Shown here piece after piece: positions 1 through 8,335 of a DNA stretch of 64,000 bases; the first letter of the stretch is position 1; each line of letters opens with the position of its first letter. The position numbers and the translations under genes are program-made. The stretch comes from Sneathiella limimaris (GTDB taxonomy: Bacteria; Pseudomonadota; Alphaproteobacteria; Sneathiellales; Sneathiellaceae). The notes below the pieces were generated by a model. That model did no database searches, had not been told where the DNA came from, and saw only the letters and a list, made by a program, of their open reading frames with translations. Where the stretch lies: the NCBI RefSeq assembly GCF_012932565.1, contig NZ_JABBYJ010000001.1, forward strand, positions 2,046,001 to 2,110,000, read 5' to 3'.

Positions 1-581
1 GGGTTTTTGTTGTGCCTTGCAACCTATCTGATATGGAAGCGGTTGATGGCTTGATTAAAGCTGCTGAAGAGGCGATGGGCCAGGTGGATATCCTCGTCAA
101 TAACGCGGGCCTGACAAGAGATGGTTTGGCCATGCGGATGAAGGATGAAGACTGGGATACGGTCCTGGACGTTAATTTGAAGTCTGCGTTTAAGTTGTCA
201 AAAAACTGTCTTCGCGGCATGATGAAACGCAAAAACGGGCGCATTATCAATATCACATCCATTGTTGGCGTAACCGGCAATCCAGGGCAGATGAACTATG
301 CTGCTTCCAAAGCTGGGATGATTGGCATGTCCAAATCTCTCGCGCAGGAAGTTGCCACTCGTGGTATCACAGTAAATTGTGTGGCGCCTGGGTTTATTGC
401 AACTGCAATGACAGACGCGCTGCCTGATGCTCAAAAGGAAGCTCTGCTGACTGCGGTGCCTGCCGGACGCCTTGGGGATCCAAAGGATATTTCGGCTGCC
501 GTTCTATATCTGGCATCTGATGAAGCTGCTTACGTGACGGGGCAAACACTGCATGTAAATGGCGGCATGGCCATGATTTAG
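1..581 (+). CDS. fabG: 3-oxoacyl-[ACP] reductase FabG, 3' part (5' end outside window)
   Basis: NADPH-dependent reduction of 3-oxoacyl-ACP in cytosolic type II fatty-acid synthesis. The reading frame is open from base 3 with no start near the window edge, so the N-terminal cofactor-binding glycine motif is missing only because of the window boundary. Visible short-chain dehydrogenase features are the Asn-Asn-Ala-Gly motif (bases 99-110), the catalytic Ser (258-260), Tyr (297-299) and Lys (309-311) in the Tyr-x-x-x-Lys arrangement, and a family-typical C-terminus ending in Gly-Gly-Met. acpP and fabF follow on the same strand, the usual fab order, which separates this from other short-chain dehydrogenases. 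Confidence 0.95.
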   Translation, partial: VFVVPCNLSDMEAVDGLIKAAEEAMGQVDILVNNAGLTRDGLAMRMKDEDWDTVLDVNLKSAFKLSKNCLRGMMKRKNGRIINITSIVGVTGNPGQMNYAASKAGMIGMSKSLAQEVATRGITVNCVAPGFIATAMTDALPDAQKEALLTAVPAGRLGDPKDISAAVLYLASDEAAYVTGQTLHVNGGMAMI

Positions 582-620
582 CCCTAATCTCTTTATTAAT
601 TGCAGCATAAGTTTTTGAAT

Positions 621-649
621 GTGACAGCTTTGCTTTGCAATGCCTATAA
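621..649 (+). promoter_or_regulatory. Candidate sigma70-type promoter for acpP
   Basis: A -35-like GTGACA (621-626) is separated by exactly 17 bases from a -10-like CTATAA (644-649). It lies in the 184-base gap between fabG and acpP, so acpP can be transcribed separately at the high level its product needs. Inferred from consensus match only. Confidence 0.4.
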
Positions 650-765
650 AGTATGTTAGGAACGCGACGAGATTTTCGCGATTGGAATTCTAGGGTTGAA
701 AAATCAGGGGCAATCGCAAAATAAACTGAACTTTTTATTGCTGGTTAATCTTAAGGACAACACAT

Positions 766-999
766 ATGAGCGATACAGCGGAACAAGTTAAAAAAATCGT
801 TATTGAACACCTGGGTGTTGAAGAAGCTAAAGTAACTGAAGATGCAAGCTTCGTTGATGATCTTGGTGCAGACAGCCTGGACACTGTTGAGCTGGTTATG
901 GCTTTTGAAGAGCAGTTCAATATCGAAATTCCAGACGATGCTGCTGAAAAAATCCTGACAGTTAAGGATGCTATTAGCTTTATCGAGTCAGCTTCCTAA
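766..999 (+). CDS. acpP: Acyl carrier protein
   Basis: Small acidic cytosolic carrier of growing acyl chains, 77 residues, the normal family length. The Asp-Ser-Leu motif that accepts 4'-phosphopantetheine is present with Ser37. AAGGA at 753-757 lies 8 bases before the ATG and supports the start. It sits between fabG and fabF, its reductase and condensing enzyme, and has a candidate promoter in the upstream gap. Confidence 0.98.
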   Translation: MSDTAEQVKKIVIEHLGVEEAKVTEDASFVDDLGADSLDTVELVMAFEEQFNIEIPDDAAEKILTVKDAISFIESAS

Positions 1000-1054
1000 T
1001 TTGGCGCTGAAACGTCATATAGATCTCTGATAACTTAACTCGATAGGTATCGAT

Positions 1055-2317
1055 ATGCGACGTGTAGTTGTTACTGGACTAGGACTTGTCACGCCTTTGG
1101 CTAACGGTGTTAAGCCGAGCTGGGACAGGTTGATAAATGGTGAGTCCGGTGCTGGAATGATCACCAAGTTTGACACAACAGACTTGGCGGTGGCTTACGG
1201 TTGTGAGGTGCCTGTCGGTGACAGTCAGCCTGATGCGTTTAATGCCGATGATGTGTTGGCTCCAAAGGAGCAGCGGAAACTTGATAGTTTCATTATCTAT
1301 GGTATTGCAGCGGCTGATGAAGCGATCAAGGACTCTGGATGGACACCAGAAACTGATGAAGATTTCTTCAGAACTGGCGTGTCCATCGGGTCCGGGATTG
1401 GCGGTTTGCCGTCAATCGAAGAGAATTCCATAAAACTTCATGAGCAGGGTCCCCGTCGGATCAGCCCGTTCTTCATTCCGGGTGCTTTGATCAACCTGGT
1501 TTCTGGGCAGGTTTCCATCCGCCACGGATTTAAGGGTCCCAACCACGCCGTTGTAACAGCCTGTTCTACAGGTGCTCATGCGATTGGTGATGCGGCCCGC
1601 ATGATTGCCGATGATGATGCAGACGTGATGGTTGCAGGTGGTGCAGAAGCTGCCATGTGCCGGATCGGCTTTGCCGGCTTTGCCTCTGCCAAGGCACTGT
1701 CCAAGGGCTTCCATGATGATCCAACCAGAGCGTCTCGTCCTTACGATGTGGACCGCGATGGCTTCGTAATGGGTGAGGGCGCTGGCGTTGTTGTGCTCGA
1801 AGAATATGAGCATGCCAAGAAACGCGGTGCGCATATTTATGCAGAGGTTGTGGGCTATGGCCTGTCCGGAGATGCGTATCATATTACTGCACCTGCCAGT
1901 GACGGTGACGGTGGTTTCCGTTCCATGCAGATGGCGCTTCGGAAATCTGGTCTGACCACTGCAGATATCGGTTATGTAAACGCGCACGGTACATCCACAC
2001 CGCTTGGTGATGAGATTGAAGTTGGCGCTGTAAAACGGCTCTTTGGTGCTGACGTTGCTAACCTTGCGATGTCATCAACAAAATCCGCAATTGGTCATCT
2101 GCTCGGTGCAGCGGGCGGTGTTGAAGCCGTCTTCTCTATCCTGGCTATGGAGCATGGTGTATTGCCACCAACCTTGAACCTTGACCAACCGTCTGAGGGA
2201 CTTGAGGATATGAACCTCGTTCCAAAGGTTGCACAGGAGAAGAAAGTCGATGCCGTTCTGTCCAACTCTTTCGGGTTTGGGGGAACCAACGCGTCGCTTG
2301 TGATGAAGCGAGTGTAA
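1055..2317 (+). CDS. fabF: 3-oxoacyl-[ACP] synthase II
   Basis: Condenses malonyl-ACP with acyl-ACP in chain elongation. The 420-residue thiolase-fold protein has the KAS catalytic set: Cys170 in a Thr-Ala-Cys-Ser-Thr context, His311 in Asn-Ala-His-Gly-Thr, Lys343 and His348 in the Lys-Ser-x-x-Gly-His motif. The glycine-rich C-terminal Phe-Gly-Phe-Gly-Gly-x-Asn loop is present. Length and the His-His-Cys triad identify KAS I/II rather than FabH; FabF rather than FabB follows from the acpP-fabF arrangement. No strong Shine-Dalgarno is seen, only a TAGG near 1045. mltG starts 15 bases after the stop. Confidence 0.96.
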   Translation: MRRVVVTGLGLVTPLANGVKPSWDRLINGESGAGMITKFDTTDLAVAYGCEVPVGDSQPDAFNADDVLAPKEQRKLDSFIIYGIAAADEAIKDSGWTPETDEDFFRTGVSIGSGIGGLPSIEENSIKLHEQGPRRISPFFIPGALINLVSGQVSIRHGFKGPNHAVVTACSTGAHAIGDAARMIADDDADVMVAGGAEAAMCRIGFAGFASAKALSKGFHDDPTRASRPYDVDRDGFVMGEGAGVVVLEEYEHAKKRGAHIYAEVVGYGLSGDAYHITAPASDGDGGFRSMQMALRKSGLTTADIGYVNAHGTSTPLGDEIEVGAVKRLFGADVANLAMSSTKSAIGHLLGAAGGVEAVFSILAMEHGVLPPTLNLDQPSEGLEDMNLVPKVAQEKKVDAVLSNSFGFGGTNASLVMKRV

Positions 2318-2332
2318 CACCGACCTTTCTAA

Positions 2333-3319
2333 ATGAAAAAATTCCTGATTTTTCTGATTGCCCTGTTCTTGCTGTTTAACGCAGCAATTGCAGGGTTAAT
2401 TGGTTATGGATGGAATTTGTATAAGACTCCGGGTCCGCTTCAGACCGAAAAAATCCTAGTCTTAAAAAAGGGAAGCGGCCTTCGTCAAATTGCGACCCTG
2501 CTGGAATCTGAAAATATTATTCCTCATGAACTGGCTTTTATCCTTGGGGTCCGGCTTCAGTCCCTGGAGAAAAAACTGAAAGCTGGTGAATATGCATTCA
2601 CGCCAGGTATGACCGGGGAACAGGTGGCGGCACTGCTGGTCAGTGGTAAGTCGGTTGTTCATGGACTGACAATTCCCGAAGGCTTGCAAAGCCGCGAAGT
2701 CCTGGAGCTTATTAAAGCATCTGATATCTTGACGGGTGACATAACAGAAAGCCTGCCGGAAGGATCAATCCTGCCAGAAACCTATCATTTTCTGAGGGGA
2801 GACACCCGCGATAGCCTTATTCAGAGGATGAAGCAGGCATTTAATGCGGAAGTAGATGCCTTGTGGCAGGCAAACGGCCCCACCAAACATATCAAAAGTA
2901 AAAAGGACCTGATAACCCTTGCATCTATCGTTGAGAAGGAAACTGGACTTGCGAGCGAGCGCCCTCATGTGGCCAGTGTATTCCTTAACCGGTTAGAAAG
3001 GGGAATGCGCCTCCAGTCAGATCCTACTGTGATTTATGGAGTTACCAACGGACAATCTGATTTGGGCCGGCCAATTTCTAAATCCGATCTGGCAGCGGTA
3101 AATGACTATAACACTTATACGCGGGACGGCTTGCCGATAGGGCCTATCTGCAATCCCGGGTTAGATAGTCTTAAAGCGGTTCTTAATCCATTACAGACTA
3201 AGGATCTCTATTTTGTGGCAAGTGGGGATGGCGGACATCTCTTTGCTCGAACCTTGAAAGAGCATAACCGCAACGTCTACAAATGGCGCAAACTGATGAA
3301 AGAGCGTCAGAGTAACTAA
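2333..3319 (+). CDS. mltG: Endolytic murein transglycosylase MltG
   Basis: Inner-membrane lytic transglycosylase that cleaves nascent glycan strands and sets peptidoglycan strand length. The 328-residue protein has one N-terminal membrane segment (about residues 4-25), then the YceG/MltG domain with the Leu-Pro-Glu-Thr-Tyr motif (148-151) and the Ala-Ser-Ile-Val-Glu-Lys-Glu segment holding the catalytic Glu at about 201. Length matches the family. It follows fabF by 15 bases and may be cotranscribed. The fabF-mltG-(x)-yicC-gmk order is common in alphaproteobacteria as I recall it. Confidence 0.95.
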   Translation: MKKFLIFLIALFLLFNAAIAGLIGYGWNLYKTPGPLQTEKILVLKKGSGLRQIATLLESENIIPHELAFILGVRLQSLEKKLKAGEYAFTPGMTGEQVAALLVSGKSVVHGLTIPEGLQSREVLELIKASDILTGDITESLPEGSILPETYHFLRGDTRDSLIQRMKQAFNAEVDALWQANGPTKHIKSKKDLITLASIVEKETGLASERPHVASVFLNRLERGMRLQSDPTVIYGVTNGQSDLGRPISKSDLAAVNDYNTYTRDGLPIGPICNPGLDSLKAVLNPLQTKDLYFVASGDGGHLFARTLKEHNRNVYKWRKLMKERQSN

Positions 3320-3392
3320 TCCATTTTCCCTGGTACAAAATTCTGTTTCAACCGTCTTCAACGCAGGTAGATACAGGAATGTTCGAGGGATC

Positions 3393-4217
3393 ATGTCTGG
3401 AACAAGCGACTCAATTCAAACTTTATTGTTTCAACGCAGGCAGTTACGAGATTGCCTTCAAGAGCTGCGTGAGGAAATAAATCAGCTTCATGCTAAAGCA
3501 AATAGTTATGCAAACAGATCAAGTTTAAATAGCTCACTTCCTCAGGCTGATGACGTTTCTAAGCCCTCCCTGCCATCTGAGAAAGCTGATATGGCACCTT
3601 CTGTGGAGGTGTCCAGCCCTCTCTATACCAGTCCTGATACAATGACAGTTGAAGGGGTTGAGGAAGATTCTCAAGAAGCAGTTGCGCCCAAACCGGATCC
3701 TGTCTCAGCTCAAAAGATAAAAACTAATCCTGAAAGGGAGGCTGCAGTCTCACTGCAGATCTTGGATGGGGATAGTGTGAACCCAACCGGTGGAGAAGAA
3801 AAACGGCGCTTTGATCCTGTTTTAACACTTCCCCAGACCCCTTTGCGGAGCAAAATGGAGGCAGAACAACAACCTGAACCTAAACCTGCACCTGTTCCAA
3901 AAGAAGACCTGGTGGAGGAGGAAGAGCCTCTTCTTCTTACCGTGGAAAATGAGATCGGCGATGACAAAAAGCAAGAGACGATAATGTCTCACTTTAACAG
4001 GCAGCCTCAGACAGAAGTTGAAGGCCAAAGTCGTGATCTACCTGCAGATCCAGATCAAACAAAAGAGCTTCTTCATCATGCCATCTTGTTGGCAGGTTTT
4101 TTTTACATCACCCTTCTGCTGCAGGTAATCGGCTCCTCAACCAGCTTGACGCTGCAATTCAACAGGTTAAAGCCCTTCCCGAAGAAGCGCTCCGTAATGA
4201 AGCGCTGGAGAAATTGA
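3393..4217 (+). CDS. Unknown protein, N-terminal part of a frameshifted membrane protein
   Basis: I do not recognise a family. Of the 274 residues, the first 40 are basic/coiled-coil-like (Gln-, Arg-, Glu-, Leu-rich). A long disordered linker rich in Pro, Glu and Ser follows to about residue 225, then a short hydrophobic stretch around 231-250. The last 37 codons after the T8 run at 4097-4104 read as basic, low-quality sequence. The other frame is open across the same place and reads as a convincing amphipathic helix continuing into the next ORF. Joined by -1 slippage at T TTT TTT the product is 445 residues. Either this is one gene with a frameshift (real or a homopolymer sequencing error), or both products are made. 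It lies between mltG and yicC. Confidence 0.65.
   Translation: MSGTSDSIQTLLFQRRQLRDCLQELREEINQLHAKANSYANRSSLNSSLPQADDVSKPSLPSEKADMAPSVEVSSPLYTSPDTMTVEGVEEDSQEAVAPKPDPVSAQKIKTNPEREAAVSLQILDGDSVNPTGGEEKRRFDPVLTLPQTPLRSKMEAEQQPEPKPAPVPKEDLVEEEEPLLLTVENEIGDDKKQETIMSHFNRQPQTEVEGQSRDLPADPDQTKELLHHAILLAGFFYITLLLQVIGSSTSLTLQFNRLKPFPKKRSVMKRWRN
4097..4104 (+). other. T8 run with T TTT TTT slippery heptamer joining two ORFs
   Basis: Eight T residues sit so that the upstream frame reads GGT TTT TTT TAC. This is the X XXY YYZ layout for -1 ribosomal frameshifting and also a substrate for RNA-polymerase slippage. A -1 shift continues in an open frame through to the stop at 4729 without any stop codon. 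I found no strong downstream stem-loop or internal Shine-Dalgarno stimulator. Sequencing error in a homopolymer is an equally simple explanation. Confidence 0.6.
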
Positions 4218-4729
4218 AGGATGCTTATCGCAATGTGGTTGAGAAGACCTATCCGAGCAGTCATGTGAACGGGGAGACACTTGCTCAAAGTCGAGAAGTT
4301 ATTCCACTGTTGTTTGCTCTACCGTTGACGGTGGCGACTTTGGTTCTGGTTCTGATGCCACTTTTTCTTCTGCTGGGGCTGGTTGCTGACCAGACGTTAT
4401 CGTCTTCTTTGGCAATGTCGACAAAGCTATTATTTGCAGGCTTGATTGCAATTTCGTGGGGGGTGTCAGGTGCTCTGACCATTCAGTCGTTCCATATCGC
4501 GTTGCTGGCTCGTAAAGGCAAGTATCGTCGCGATCTTGTGAAAGGATACGGGGTCGAAGTGGTTGTTAGCGGTATGCTCGCGCTTATCCCCTATGTAACG
4601 CTTTACTTTCTTACTGATCATGAAACCGTTCTTATAACTTTCCTCAGCAATCTCTTGTCCTTTGGTTTAGGACTGGTTGGGGGCGGGTTTTTACATATCT
4701 GGCTCAATCGTAAAAGCCGGCAAGAATAG
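4214..4729 (+). CDS. Unknown four-helix membrane protein, C-terminal part of frameshifted gene
   Basis: The nominal start is a TTG at 4214 with no Shine-Dalgarno, inside coding-like sequence. The frame is open back through 4103, where the preceding residues form a Leu/Ala/Glu/Lys-rich amphipathic helix, so this is probably not an independent gene. The visible part (171 residues) has about four membrane segments, near residues 30-57, 65-90, 115-130 and 138-160, and ends in a short basic tail. I know no family for it. Together with the upstream disordered region it would make an inner-membrane protein with a long N-terminal cytosolic tail. It lies 71 bases before the likely yicC start. Confidence 0.6.
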   Translation: MKDAYRNVVEKTYPSSHVNGETLAQSREVIPLLFALPLTVATLVLVLMPLFLLLGLVADQTLSSSLAMSTKLLFAGLIAISWGVSGALTIQSFHIALLARKGKYRRDLVKGYGVEVVVSGMLALIPYVTLYFLTDHETVLITFLSNLLSFGLGLVGGGFLHIWLNRKSRQE

Positions 4730-4800
4730 TTCCGTGTCTTGTTATGGTCTTAAAATCCCGATATACAAAGTCACCTTAATACTTCTCAATGAGGCTGGCT

Positions 4801-5697
4801 GTGTCCCTACAAAGCATGACCGGGTTTGCCCGGACCAATGGAAACCACGATGATTATTCCTGGCTATGGGAATTAAAAAGCGTCAATGGTCGAGGACTCG
4901 AGATCCGCAGTCGTTTGCCCCTTGGATATGATGCTGTTGAAGAAGTGGGACGTAAAATCCTGAAAGCGACCTTTCAACGGGGGAGCGTGAACTTCCACTT
5001 GCAGCTGCATCATCAGGGTGGCAAGGCGGACTATCAGATCAATACGGAGTTTCTGAACGAACTGATTGAACTGTCCCGTGAAAAATCAGGACTTGCCGGC
5101 GTTAAATCCCCCCGGATTGATGGTCTTCTTGGACTAAAAGGGGTCATTGAGCCAATGGACAAGGCCTTGCCCGATGAGGACGAACGATCAGCCCTGGAAA
5201 CTGCCTTGATCAAATCATTCAAGGAAGCCGTCGAGAAATTGAAAGCCGCTAGGTTGGAGGAGGGGGCGCAACTTGCCCCTGTGCTGACTGCGCAGCTGGA
5301 TGAAATCGCCGATCTGACAAAAAGAGCTCAAGCAACTGCAGCTTTGCGACCGGAGGCGGTCAAGGAACGGATTACAAAACAGATCGATTTACTGCTTGGA
5401 AATACCGGAAATGCGGATGAGGAGCGGATAGAGCAGGAGCTTGCCATCCTGGCGACAAAGGCAGACATTTCAGAGGAAGTGGATCGACTTGCCAGTCATA
5501 TTGTGACTGCAAGAGATGTTCTGAACAGCGGCGCTGAGGAAGCAGTTGGTCGCCGCCTTGATTTCATCTGTCAGGAATTTAATCGGGAAACCAATACGAT
5601 CTGTTCCAAATCCAATGATAAGGAACTGACCCAAATCGGACTGGATCTGAAGGTGATCATCGATCGGTTCAGGGAGCAGGTTCAAAACATAGAATAG
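4801..5697 (+). CDS. yicC: YicC family endoribonuclease-type protein
   Basis: YicC proteins are conserved RNases linked to stationary-phase survival and sRNA turnover. The 298-residue protein shows the family N-terminus Gln-Ser-Met-Thr-Gly-Phe-Ala-Arg and the conserved C-terminal DUF1732 region with Arg-Arg-Leu-Asp-Phe and Asn-Arg-Glu-x-Asn-Thr. I chose the GTG at 4801 rather than the ATG at 4789. TGAGG at 4790-4794 is 6 bases before the GTG, and family members start a few residues before Met-Thr-Gly-Phe. It precedes gmk, the usual partner. Confidence 0.93.
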   Translation: MSLQSMTGFARTNGNHDDYSWLWELKSVNGRGLEIRSRLPLGYDAVEEVGRKILKATFQRGSVNFHLQLHHQGGKADYQINTEFLNELIELSREKSGLAGVKSPRIDGLLGLKGVIEPMDKALPDEDERSALETALIKSFKEAVEKLKAARLEEGAQLAPVLTAQLDEIADLTKRAQATAALRPEAVKERITKQIDLLLGNTGNADEERIEQELAILATKADISEEVDRLASHIVTARDVLNSGAEEAVGRRLDFICQEFNRETNTICSKSNDKELTQIGLDLKVIIDRFREQVQNIE

Positions 5698-5848
5698 AAG
5701 CGGTGATCATTATCTGCAAATGGCCTGAAAAATTATAAGACTTTGATAAATTTCCCCTGTTCTATTGCTTGGGCCGCACGGAAAAATTTGCTACATAGTC
5801 GAGACTTCGAAATTCAATATCCTCGTTTACAAAGTTGCAGGGAAAAGC

Positions 5849-6502
5849 GTGTCTGAAACTCCGTCTGATCGAATTCAAATTGACCGTCGTGGATTGATGT
5901 TGGTCCTGTCTTCACCTTCTGGAGCTGGAAAAACAACAATTTCAAAAGCGCTACTCCAGGATGATGACAACTTGTCTATGTCAGTCTCCGCAACAACGCG
6001 GAAGCCTCGACCTGGTGAGGTGGAGGGAAAAGACTATTTCTTCATGGAACCGGTTGATTTTAACCTTCTGATCAACCGGGATGAGCTTCTGGAACATGCC
6101 AAAGTGTTTGGAAACTACTATGGAACTCCGTCCGCACCTGTAAATGAAGCATTGGCTGACGGAAAAGATATCCTTTTTGATATCGATTGGCAGGGAACCC
6201 AGCAACTCGCACAAAAGGCAGGCGATGATCTGGTTAGTATCTTTGTTCTGCCCCCATCAACGAGTGCCTTGGAAAAACGGCTAAAAGCCCGCGCGCAGGA
6301 CAGCGATGAAGTTGTTGCCCAGCGGATGTCAAAAGCGGCTGAGGAAATCAGTCATTGGGCGGAGTATGACTATGTCGTCGTCAATGACGATATGGATCAG
6401 TGTATCGCCGAGGTAAAAGCAATTTTGAAAGCTGAACGGGTCCGCAGGTTCCGCCGTCCCGGATTGCTGAATTTTGTAAAAAGCCTGACCGAGGGTTATT
6501 GA
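5849..6502 (+). CDS. gmk: Guanylate kinase
   Basis: Phosphorylates GMP/dGMP to GDP/dGDP in the cytosol. The P-loop [10 protein letters not shown] is at residues 21-30, and the GMP-binding lid segment with Arg-Lys-Pro-Arg-Pro-Gly-Glu follows. The open frame extends upstream to 5765, but the GTG at 5849 is preceded by AGGGA (5839-5843) at 5 bases and gives the usual size, 217 residues. The stop overlaps the stop of the convergent rsmA by 7 bases, so no terminator separates them. Confidence 0.95.
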   Translation: MSETPSDRIQIDRRGLMLVLSSPSGAGKTTISKALLQDDDNLSMSVSATTRKPRPGEVEGKDYFFMEPVDFNLLINRDELLEHAKVFGNYYGTPSAPVNEALADGKDILFDIDWQGTQQLAQKAGDDLVSIFVLPPSTSALEKRLKARAQDSDEVVAQRMSKAAEEISHWAEYDYVVVNDDMDQCIAEVKAILKAERVRRFRRPGLLNFVKSLTEGY

Positions 6503-7332
6503 GCTTTCCGGTAGGCTTCTGCAAGTTTACAAAATTCCTCTACGGAAAGTTCTTCGGCGCGCCTTGTTGGCTCGATACCAGCTTCTTCAAGCAGGGGTTC
6601 CGGCTTAACCCCGAGTGATTTCAGGCTAGCCCGTAGCATCTTCCGGCGTTGGTTAAAAGCTGCTGCAACCACTTTTTCAAGAATTTCGAGGTCAGCAGGA
6701 TAGGCTGGTGTCTCTCTGGGAATGAGTTTGACCACAGTGCTTGTCACTTTTGGTGGCGGTGTAAAGGCTTGCGGGGATATATCAAACTGTCTTGAAACCG
6801 TGCACAGCCACTGACAAAGAATTGACAGCCTTCCGTATGCTTTGGTTCGGGGTTCCGCAACGATACGATCCGCAACCTCTTTCTGAAACATCAGGGTCAT
6901 GGACTTGAACAGTTCCCGCTTTTTCAGCCATTTGATCAATAAAGGTGTTGCGACATTGTAGGGCAGGTTTGCAATAATGTGTGCTTTCTCCGGCAGCAGG
7001 CTCGCTTCATCGATTTCGAGTGCATCCTCATTCAGAACCGTCAACCGACCTCCGAAAGCATCAGAGACATTTTTGAGTGGCTCAAGGCATCGTGTGTCTT
7101 TTTCAATGGCATAAAGATGCGAAACTTCGAAGGCCAGAATGGCTCGGGTCAGGCCACCTGGACCAGGGCCAATTTCTAGAACGGTTTCATCTTTGAGAGA
7201 GCCGGGACATCGTGCAATTCGCCCTGTTAAATTCAGGTCCAGAAGGAAATTCTGCCCAAGGGATTTTTCGGCCCTAAGACCATAGGTGTTGATCACTTCC
7301 CGAAGCGGAGGCAGGTCGGAGCCGTCTGTCAT
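6496..7332 (-). CDS. rsmA: 16S rRNA (adenine1518-N6/adenine1519-N6)-dimethyltransferase
   Basis: Dimethylates two adjacent adenines in helix 45 of 16S rRNA late in 30S assembly (KsgA). The 278 residues show the SAM motif Glu-Ile-Gly-Pro-Gly-Pro-Gly (53-59), the Asn-Leu-Pro-Tyr-Asn catalytic motif (122-126) and the C-terminal helical domain with Arg-Arg-Lys-Met-Leu. It is the last gene of the lptF-to-rsmA operon and overlaps pdxA by 4 bases (ATGA), implying translational coupling. Its 3' end overlaps gmk tail to tail. Confidence 0.96.
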   Translation of the reverse strand: MTDGSDLPPLREVINTYGLRAEKSLGQNFLLDLNLTGRIARCPGSLKDETVLEIGPGPGGLTRAILAFEVSHLYAIEKDTRCLEPLKNVSDAFGGRLTVLNEDALEIDEASLLPEKAHIIANLPYNVATPLLIKWLKKRELFKSMTLMFQKEVADRIVAEPRTKAYGRLSILCQWLCTVSRQFDISPQAFTPPPKVTSTVVKLIPRETPAYPADLEILEKVVAAAFNQRRKMLRASLKSLGVKPEPLLEEAGIEPTRRAEELSVEEFCKLAEAYRKAQ

Positions 7333-8303
7333 GCGCCTTTCCTTGTCTTCAGGGACATCTCAGACGCCAAGCGGATGGCTTCGATCAAGCTTTCAGGGTT
7401 GGCGATCCCTAGACCGGCGATATCCTCCGCCGTTCCATGATCTGGAGAAGTCCGTATAATCGCAAGGCCGAGGGTCACATTGACACCGCGATCAAAATCG
7501 ATTGTCTTGATGGGGATTAAGGCTTGGTCATGATACATGCAGATGGCCGCATCATAGGATTTCCGCATCCGTTCATGAAACAGGCTATCGGCTGGGTATG
7601 GACCAGAGACGGCCATGCCACTTGCTTTCATGTCATTGATGACAGGTGTGATCACGTCTACCTCTTCATGGCCCATGCTTCCTGCTTCACCCGCGTGAGG
7701 ATTTAATCCGGCAACCACGATGGATGGATTAGCAATGCCAAACCGGTTCTGTAAATCCTGATGCGTTGTTCGAATGACGTGGGATAAATGGTCTTTGGTC
7801 AGGGCTTTTGGAACCTCATTCAACGGGATGTGAATGGTCGCTGGCACTGTCATGAGTTCGGGAGAGGCAAACATCATGACTGCTGCCGCCTCCGGCGCCC
7901 CGGTTAAGTGAGCGAGATACTCAGTATGGCCAGGGAACTTAAAACCAGCGTCATAGAGGCGCTTTTTCTGGATAGGGTTTGTGATGACCGCATCTGCAGA
8001 ACCTTGAAGGCATAGGTCTACGGACAGGTCGATAGCAGCAATCGTTTTTTCGGCAGCAGTTGTGCCAGTTTTAGGATCCAGAATAGTTAGGTGGTCCTGG
8101 TCCTCTTTATACTGATTGATGTCCGTAATAACTTGTAAAGAGACTTGGGCCTCGATTTCTCGGGCCCTCTGCTTAATGAGTTCTGGGTCGCCAACAAGTA
8201 AGAAGGCAGGCAGGGAGTTGTGGTTTCGCTTCAACCACGCCAGAAGCGTGATCTCGATCCCGATCCCAGCGGGATCACCCATGGTTACCAGTAGGGTTGG
8301 CAT
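7329..8303 (-). CDS. pdxA: 4-hydroxythreonine-4-phosphate dehydrogenase
   Basis: NAD-dependent oxidation of 4-phosphohydroxy-L-threonine in the DXP-dependent pyridoxal phosphate pathway. The 324 residues contain the N-terminal Gly-Asp-Pro-Ala-Gly-Ile-Gly motif, the metal-binding His in Gly-His-Thr-Glu-Tyr-Leu, and the conserved Met-Tyr-His-Asp-Gln and Gly-Thr-Ala regions. It lies between surA and rsmA, the same order as in many proteobacteria. The 4-base overlap with rsmA and a 32-base gap to surA indicate cotranscription. Confidence 0.96.
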   Translation of the reverse strand: MPTLLVTMGDPAGIGIEITLLAWLKRNHNSLPAFLLVGDPELIKQRAREIEAQVSLQVITDINQYKEDQDHLTILDPKTGTTAAEKTIAAIDLSVDLCLQGSADAVITNPIQKKRLYDAGFKFPGHTEYLAHLTGAPEAAAVMMFASPELMTVPATIHIPLNEVPKALTKDHLSHVIRTTHQDLQNRFGIANPSIVVAGLNPHAGEAGSMGHEEVDVITPVINDMKASGMAVSGPYPADSLFHERMRKSYDAAICMYHDQALIPIKTIDFDRGVNVTLGLAIIRTSPDHGTAEDIAGLGIANPESLIEAIRLASEMSLKTRKGA

Positions 8304-8335
8304 GGCTAAAATCTCTTTAAGTTTGTATCGCCGGA

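Noticed and set aside
1412-1987. Long antisense frame inside fabF (191 codons)
   Set aside because: It is the codon mirror of a certain gene, with no Shine-Dalgarno and a His/Thr/Cys-rich composition unlike any protein family.
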